A DNA stretch of 64,000 nucleotides. Origin: an uncultured Oscillibacter sp. GTDB lineage: Bacteria; Bacillota; Clostridia; Oscillospirales; Oscillospiraceae. The translations under genes and the position numbers were made by a program. Of this stretch, positions 59,402 through 64,000 are shown piece by piece (within the stretch, counting starts at the first letter, position 1; the number at the start of each line of letters is the position of its first letter). The stretch is from NCBI GenBank assembly GCA_910577405.1, contig CAJTMG010000012.1, positions 19,575 to 83,574 on the forward strand. The letters run 5' to 3'. The notes under the pieces were generated by a model that did no database searches, was not told the DNA's origin, and worked only from the letters and a program-made list of their open reading frames with translations.

Positions 59402-59798
59402 GGTTCTCTGCTCCTTTCGGTGTCTGGACATGAAAAAACGCCGCAGACTTTTCTAAATCTGCGGCGTTGGCCGGGGCGCAGAAACGGGCGGTGTCTTGCC
59501 GACATCGCCCGTTTTCTGTGCTGTTGTTCACTTGTCTGCGCCGCCCCGTTTTCCGCTGCCCTTAAAAAACATTGATTTTACTGGGTTTCTCCATGTTTTC
59601 TTATGGCAACGCCCTTAATGCCGGATATTTTTTGCGTGAGCATAAAAGTCGGGGTTTGGGGACTCCCCAGACTGTTGTCTTTTGACACAGTCTGGGGAAT
59701 GCTTCCCCGACAAGGAAAATGGAAGGTCTGCCACAGGTGGGCTTTTCATTTTTGTAAGGTGGGTACCATCTTGCCCTGCTTGCTCAGTTTACCGGAAA
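59402..59798. other. Non-coding ICE-like remnant with two hairpins
   Basis: No supported gene. Two long inverted repeats occur: AAACGGGCG-GTGTC pairing with GACAT-CGCCCGTTT (59482-59514) and CCCCAGACTG pairing with CAGTCTGGGG (59665-59697). Nearby GC-rich text (GGGGTTTGGGGACTCCCC) looks like the structured, possibly oriT or attenuator, regions of conjugative elements. Assignment is by resemblance only. Confidence 0.4.
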
Positions 59799-59813
59799 TT
59801 TCCGATAATGAAT

Positions 59814-59888
59814 AGCGAATTATTGGATGTCGCAAAAAAGAAACCGCCCAGTGCAGCACACAGTAGGGGCGATATCCAATAATTCGCT
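59814..59888. repeat. 18-base inverted repeat at the IS91-like 3' end
   Basis: AGCGAATTATTGGATGTC (59814-59831) and GATATCCAATAATTCGCT (59871-59888) pair with one mismatch around a 39-base loop. Such hairpins mark the terminal end of rolling-circle transposons. Confidence 0.65.
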
Positions 59889-60064
59889 TGAACGAAGCCG
59901 CGGAAATAGGAGCAGAAGCTATGGGGAAAATATGTCTTTCCTATCGGTAAAATGATTGGGCAAGGAGCAGCATTCGTGTTTGAACAGATGCAAAGAGCAT
60001 AAGAAGACAGGTAAAAAGCGCATAACTTCCCCCTCCCCACAGGGCCAGAATTTCAGACGTATGT

Positions 60065-61156
60065 TTAAGGTTCGGAAAGGCGGGGCGGTTCTCTGGAAAA
60101 GTGTCCTGTTTTGCAGCAAGGGCACAGGTTAAATTCTTTCCCCAGCATCCTTTCCAACAGCGCCAAGGGAGAACGTTCCTGAACTGGCTGTATGGTGTTG
60201 GTCAGGCGTCTGCACAAGGCCAGACGAGTTCCTTTGCCCCGAGAAGCAAAAAGACCATAGTGCCGGATTTTTCTAAAACCGGCAGGCAGGATGTGAAGCA
60301 GGAACCGGCGGATAAATTCACTGGCGTCCAGTGTCATCAGCTTTTCCTGATTGCCATGGGCGTAATCCCGCCAGCGGAATGTAACCCGACCATTTTCCAA
60401 CGAGAGAATTCTGTCGTTGGAGATTGCAGCACGATGGGTGTACCGGCCCAGATAAGAAACTACCGTTCCCGCGTGATCAAAAGGCGGCTTGCAGTAGACC
60501 ACCCATTTTTGCCGGTAACAGGTGATGAGCAAATTTTTATCTATTGCCGGAAATTGTGCTCTTAGAAGCGCCAAAAACTTTCCTCGAAATTTGGTGGAAA
60601 GGACCCTGACCGGTAAGAAGAAATGTTTGGAGGACGCCCTCCACTTTTGAGCTGGCGTTAAACCGCCGCCTGTTACAATCATGTGGATATGTGGATGAAA
60701 CTGGAGGTTTTGCCCCTAGGTGTGCAGGATAGCTGTAATTCCGGGCATTGCGCCGAGGTATTTCCGATCCGCGCACAGCTCTAAGACAGTTTCGGAGGCC
60801 GCCTGAAACAACAGCGCATACATCGCACTCTGCTGCTGGCGAAAGACTGGATTCAACTCAGAGGGAACGGTGAATACAACGTGAAAATACGGTGTGTTGA
60901 GCAGATTTTTCCTTTGCTTGTCGATCCATTTTTCTTTCGCGAAGCTCTGACATTTCGGACAATGCCGGTTCCGGCAGGAATTGTAGGAGATCCTTATATA
61001 TCCGCAGTTATCACAGGTATCTATATGCGCCCCCAGGGAGGCGGTCCGGCAGTTGATAATGTCCCGCGCAGCCTTCCTCTGGACACGGCTCATCCGGTAT
61101 TCCTGAGCGTAAGAGTTCATGTGCCGCGCAAAAATATTCTGAATTTCAACGCCCAT
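60065..61156 (-). pseudogene. IS91-family transposase with in-frame amber codon
   Basis: The two frames 61156-60716 and 60682-60065 are in the same phase and are separated only by TAG at 60718-60716. The N-terminal part has the zinc finger C-D-N-C-G ... C-R-N-R-H-C-P-K-C-Q of Y2 transposases and V-V-F-T-V-P-S. After the stop, reading goes on with G-Q-N-L-Q-F-H-P-H-I-H-M-I-V-T-G-G-G, the HUH motif. The residue before G-Q is normally Trp, so TGG to TAG explains the stop. Without readthrough the protein would lose the catalytic part. Confidence 0.8.
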
Positions 61157-61999
61157 TGCCGTGCAGCCGGTCGGCGGGACTTATGAGGTTTGCCCCGGTA
61201 TTCGCCATATGCAGGTAAACGATAGTGGACGATATGCTGCTGTGTCCCAGAAGCTCTTTGATCGTAAAGATGTCAGTGCCATCCTCCAAGAGATGTGTGG
61301 CAAAAGCATGGCGAAGCGAATGCATTGACACGTTCCGGGTAATATCAGCCGCCCTGAGCCATTTCTTCAATGCGTCATTGATTGCCCTGTCTGTTATGCT
61401 GGTTAAATTCCTCCACCCCGGAAACAGCAGTTCTTCCGGGTGGTTTGGCCGGAAGCTGCGCCAATAGTCCCGTAAAAATCCAAGGCATTGCCGGGAGAGG
61501 ATCGTATAGCGGGCCTTGCCTCTTTTGCTGTTATGGACAAAGACCCGCATCTGCTTTGAATCAATGTCCTGTACCCTCAACGCACAGATTTCCGATACCC
61601 GCAGCCCGGAACCATAGGCCAGGGCAAACATCGCTTTGTGTTTTGGATTTTCGCAGTGGTTCAACAGCCGTGCGATTTCCTCTCGGGATAGAATTTCGGG
61701 AGCGCCTTATCCTCCTTCAATCTGGGCATTTGCAGGTAATTCATGGTCCGATTCAGGGTCACCCCGAAAAAGAAGCGGATAGCTGCCTGATAGGTGTTGA
61801 TGCTGCCTTTACTGAGACTGCCGCCCATGAGATGCAGAACATAGTTTCGCACGTCCTGCTCATTTAATTCCTCCACAGATTTCCTGCTGAAATTCAGAAA
61901 ACATCGCACTGCCCTTCCATACACGTCCTGCGTATGCTCCGAGTACGCCCGGAGCCGCATATCCTGATGCAGCTGCTCCAAATAATAGTTTGCGTCCAT
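61146..61999 (-). pseudogene. Tyrosine recombinase, frameshifted
   Basis: Start ATG at 61999 (GGGAGC upstream). The N-terminal SAM-like domain (Y-S-E-H-T-Q-D-V-Y-G-R-A-V) and the catalytic domain (G-L-R-V-S-E with Arg; L-R-H-A-F-A-T-H-L; L-L-G-H-S-S-I; Y-L-H) are in different frames. The join lies around 61690-61695, where K-F [L]-S-R-E-E-I would continue if one base were added. So a single-base deletion breaks the gene. It overlaps the transposase start, as in an operon. Confidence 0.8.
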
Positions 62000-62109
62000 C
62001 GTCTTCAGCTCCCTATTCTTTTTTGGCGGTATTTGCACCACTCCTCAAGTTTACAGGAAACCTCACCGGTTTGTAAAACCCCCGCGCCAGCGGGTTTGTT
62101 CAATTGTAG

Positions 62110-62258
62110 TTATCGGAAATAATTTTTATCGGAAAAAGCTTTGAAAACCCAGAGGTCACAAGGAGTAGGAAGAAAAGATTTCCGATAAAAATAAGAAGGG
62201 TCTAGCCCCTCGGAATATACGCTACCTGAGGGGCCAGCATAGAATTTCCGATAAAAAT
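62110..62258. repeat. Cluster of TTTCCGATAA motifs between two elements
   Basis: Copies at 62110-62119 and 62126-62135 (both inverted), 62179-62188 and 62245-62254. Three of them extend to TTTCCGATAAAAAT. A GCCCCTC/GAGGGGC hairpin (62205-62234) lies between the last two. These are likely recombinase binding sites at element ends. Confidence 0.6.
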
Positions 62259-62262
62259 GAGG

Positions 62263-63312
62263 TCAACGCAAGCCTGTCAGACGTTTCAAAGTTTCTTCGT
62301 CAGTAATCGTACACCTTGCCGGATTCAGCTTTGCATAGAGCGGATTATCCTTCGGTGTTGCAGCGGCAATAGCCTTTCTCTTTTGCTCAGTATCTGCATA
62401 AGCGTAAATCAGAGTAGTTTCAAGCTGGGAGTGACCAAGCCACTGAGATATGAGTGTCAAATCCATTCCTCCCTGGTAGAGGTGCATGGCTCTGCTGTGA
62501 CGAAAAAGATGAGGATGAACATTTTCCGGGACATCCTGGCAAACAGTTCTGGCCATCTGTCCATACTTTTGGAGCATATACCGGATCAGACGATCTGTGA
62601 GCTTGTTCTTCATGCCGTTCCTGACAGAGTAGAAGAGCGGCATATCAGAAGACAACAGTTCTACACTGTGAAATTCAGACAGATATTTGCGCAAATGTTG
62701 GACTGTCCTTGCCATCAGTGGGACGGCTCTTGTCTTTCTTCCCTTGCCGTGGAGTGTGACTCTCGGCGTACTGCCAAACTGGAGATCGCACAGCCGGATG
62801 TCCAGCATCTCCTGTACTCTGGCTCCGGTATCATACAGCAGGATGATAAAAACTCTGTCACGAAGTCCCTTGGCAGTACTGGCATCGGTTTGCTCCACAA
62901 TGGCCGTGACAGTTTCCATACTCATAAATTCTACAATGTGGGAATTAACCGGCTTTTCAAAAGAAATCTTCTTCAGCTTTTCCAGTGTGGCATCAAGTGC
63001 TATATCTCGTCCAGCAGCGTATCCCATGAACGCACGAATCGCAGCAAGCCGAGAATTGTAAGCAGAGGCTGCACAATCAGTATCCGACTTGAGCTGTTCC
63101 ATAAAGGACAGAATCAAATCTGCCGTCAAATGCTCAAAAGTTATATGACCCAACGGAAGCTGAAGATGCTCCTTCGTATAATCCAGAAGTGCTTCCAGAC
63201 TTTTTCTGTACGAGCGGACTGTGTTTACACTGGCCTTGCGATGCTTTGGAAGATAGATTTTCAGATAATCGTGCAGGAAAGGAAACAGGGAATTGTTCTG
63301 TGCATCCATCAT
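62263..63312 (-). CDS. Tyrosine recombinase (Tn554/recombinase-trio type), intact
   Basis: A 349-residue recombinase. Catalytic residues in order: Arg in T-G-A-R-V-Q-E, Lys in H-G-K-G-R-K-T-R, His/Arg in H-L-F-R-H-S-R, His in W-L-G-H-S-Q and Tyr in L-I-Y-A-Y. Its start overlaps the stop of the next recombinase (ATGATG/TGA), the layout of multi-recombinase elements. The gene looks complete. Confidence 0.85.
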   Translation of the reverse strand: MMDAQNNSLFPFLHDYLKIYLPKHRKASVNTVRSYRKSLEALLDYTKEHLQLPLGHITFEHLTADLILSFMEQLKSDTDCAASAYNSRLAAIRAFMGYAAGRDIALDATLEKLKKISFEKPVNSHIVEFMSMETVTAIVEQTDASTAKGLRDRVFIILLYDTGARVQEMLDIRLCDLQFGSTPRVTLHGKGRKTRAVPLMARTVQHLRKYLSEFHSVELLSSDMPLFYSVRNGMKNKLTDRLIRYMLQKYGQMARTVCQDVPENVHPHLFRHSRAMHLYQGGMDLTLISQWLGHSQLETTLIYAYADTEQKRKAIAAATPKDNPLYAKLNPARCTITDEETLKRLTGLR

Positions 63313-63770
63313 TCTGCCACCTCCGGGAACATTGCATTAAACTTGTCCCAATCAATAGCGGACGATTTCGTAATACTTTCCGGGAGTATATGGATGTAAT
63401 ATGCCGTTTGGGACAGCGTTTGGTGTCCCATATACGTCCTGAGGAACGGCAGCATCGCCATCAGATTTTCACCATTGTCAAGCCAGCGGTTCAGACAGGC
63501 GGAGGCAAATTGATGACGCAAATCATACACACGTATGCTTCTGGGAAATTTCCCATCCAGCTTCGCGTTGGACCAAGCCCTGTTGAGGGCGGCGTAAACT
63601 GTATTCGCAGTCAGAGCCCCACCATTGACTGAGGGGAAGAAAAAAGGATTTCCAGCGCCAAAAATAATACGCCGCCGTTCATAGCTGCGGGCAAGATTAA
63701 CCATATCATCTGACATAACGACAAACCGGTCCCTGTTGCGCTTGGTATAAGCAATAAGAATTTTTCCAGT
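63309..63770 (-). pseudogene. Second tyrosine recombinase, 5' end removed by an IS
   Basis: Only the catalytic half is left: K-R-N-R-D-R-F-V-V-M-S-D-D, D-L-R-H-Q-F-A-S, Y-M-G-H-Q-T-L-S-Q-T-A-Y-Y. The upstream part is replaced at about 63771 by an IS5-like end. The rest of the gene, and perhaps a third recombinase, would lie on the far side of the IS. Confidence 0.75.
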
Positions 63771-63777
63771 AGACCTC

Positions 63778-63805
63778 TTGCGAAAAAAAGGGACAATGGT
63801 AAAAT
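63778..63805 (+). promoter_or_regulatory. Promoter at the IS5-like end
   Basis: TTGCGA (63778-63783) overlaps the terminal repeat; TAAAAT (63800-63805) follows after 16 bases. Confidence 0.5.
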
Positions 63806-63811
63806 AGGGGT

Positions 63812-64000
63812 ATGAAATACGAAAAGATATCAGAATACTCAAACACACAATTCCGGAGAATCACAGGGGTAAAGCGGACAACATTTGATAAGATGGTAGA
63901 AATCTTACAAAAAGGCTATGCAGAAAAGCATCGGCGTCGCGGGAGGAAGCCAAAGCTGAGCATAGAGGATTTGTTGCTGGCAACCTTGGAGTATCTGCGG
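63812..64000 (+). CDS. IS5-family transposase, N-terminal part
   Basis: ATG at 63812 (AGGGG upstream), 63 codons to the window edge. The N-terminal helix-turn-helix segment (F-R-R-I-T-G-V-K-R-T-T-F-D-K-M-V-E-I-L and K-P-K-L-S-I-E-D-L-L-L-A-T-L-E-Y-L-R) is typical of the DDE_Tnp_4-type transposases of this group. Confidence 0.8.
   Translation, partial: MKYEKISEYSNTQFRRITGVKRTTFDKMVEILQKGYAEKHRRRGRKPKLSIEDLLLATLEYLR

Larger units (their letters stand above)
59799..62119. mobile_element. IS91-like element with accessory tyrosine recombinase
   Basis: The segment is bounded by TTTCCGATAA (59799-59808) and its complement TTATCGGAAA (62110-62119). It holds an IS91-type transposase and an upstream tyrosine recombinase in one - strand operon, plus a large hairpin at the 3' end. 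GTTC, the tetranucleotide linked to IS91-type insertion, lies at 62098-62101. Ends are approximate. Both genes are broken. Confidence 0.6.
63771..64000 (+). mobile_element. IS5-like element, left end (runs off window)
   Basis: The terminal sequence AGACCTCTTGCGAAAA, familiar from IS5-group (ISL2/IS1031-like) ends, breaks the recombinase gene. The transposase starts 41 bases inside. Confidence 0.65.

Noticed and set aside
60716..60718. Possible amber recoding in this organism or phage
   Set aside because: Other genes, such as the 51- and 57-residue early genes, end at TAG in sensible places, so a single nonsense change is simpler.
1..64000. CRISPR array or cas genes
   Set aside because: No set of evenly spaced identical repeats and no Cas motif was seen.

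Overview
The window looks like a chromosomal segment of a GC-rich Clostridia-type Firmicute (Oscillospiraceae-like by gene content; this is inference) that carries an almost complete tailed prophage of about 44 kb and, to its right, layered remains of other mobile elements. Host genes fill roughly 1-14.9 kb, the prophage about 15.1-59.27 kb, and mobile-element debris 59.3-64 kb.

Host part, left to right: the start of a bacteriohemerythrin (cut by the window edge, - strand), a secreted transglutaminase-like protein, a compact type IV pilus/type II secretion-like operon (GspF/PilC platform protein, four small membrane-anchored pilin-like or accessory proteins, a PilT-type ATPase), an exported UshA-type 5'-nucleotidase with a C-terminal LysM domain, and a methionine-synthesis operon. 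That operon has a stand-alone MetH activation domain, a MetH without that domain, and a homocysteine methyltransferase/methylenetetrahydrofolate reductase fusion. A FapA (DUF342) protein and a tRNA-Leu(CAA) end the host block.

Prophage: most genes are on the - strand, so the phage reads right to left. From the right end come a serine integrase, a secreted cargo protein, an XRE repressor with a clear divergent promoter/operator switch, a run of tiny early genes, and replication genes (DnaD-like initiator, DnaB helicase, ParA, DUF3102, PcfK/AcrIIA9-like, PcfJ-like, a DNA methyltransferase, an HUH replication-type protein). Packaging and structure follow: HNH, a ParB-like protein, a radical SAM protein, TerS/TerL, portal, protease, HK97 capsid, connectors, tail tube, a G/GT chaperone pair with a -1 slippery site, tape measure, tail tip and fibres. 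The lysis genes follow. They are split by a four-gene + strand operon that has its own promoter, palindromic operators and XRE regulator. After endolysin come a small ribbon-helix-helix/operator unit and a five-gene cassette of unknown function (15.1-18.2 kb), adjacent to the host tRNA-Leu.

Right flank: the integrase abuts the first ~42 codons of a replication-initiator-like gene typical of integrative conjugative elements. The other half is not visible at the left prophage end. Next come an IS91-like element whose transposase has an in-frame amber codon and whose partner tyrosine recombinase has a one-base frameshift, then a pair of overlapping tyrosine recombinase genes (Tn554/recombinase-trio style). 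The second of these is cut by an IS5-like element that runs off the window.

The best candidates for something undescribed are the four-gene operon at 20.9-23.4 kb with its four-fold zinc-ribbon repeat protein, the 15.1-18.2 kb cassette, and the ParB-like/radical SAM pair in the packaging module. All functional statements rest on reading motifs by eye; no search was run.
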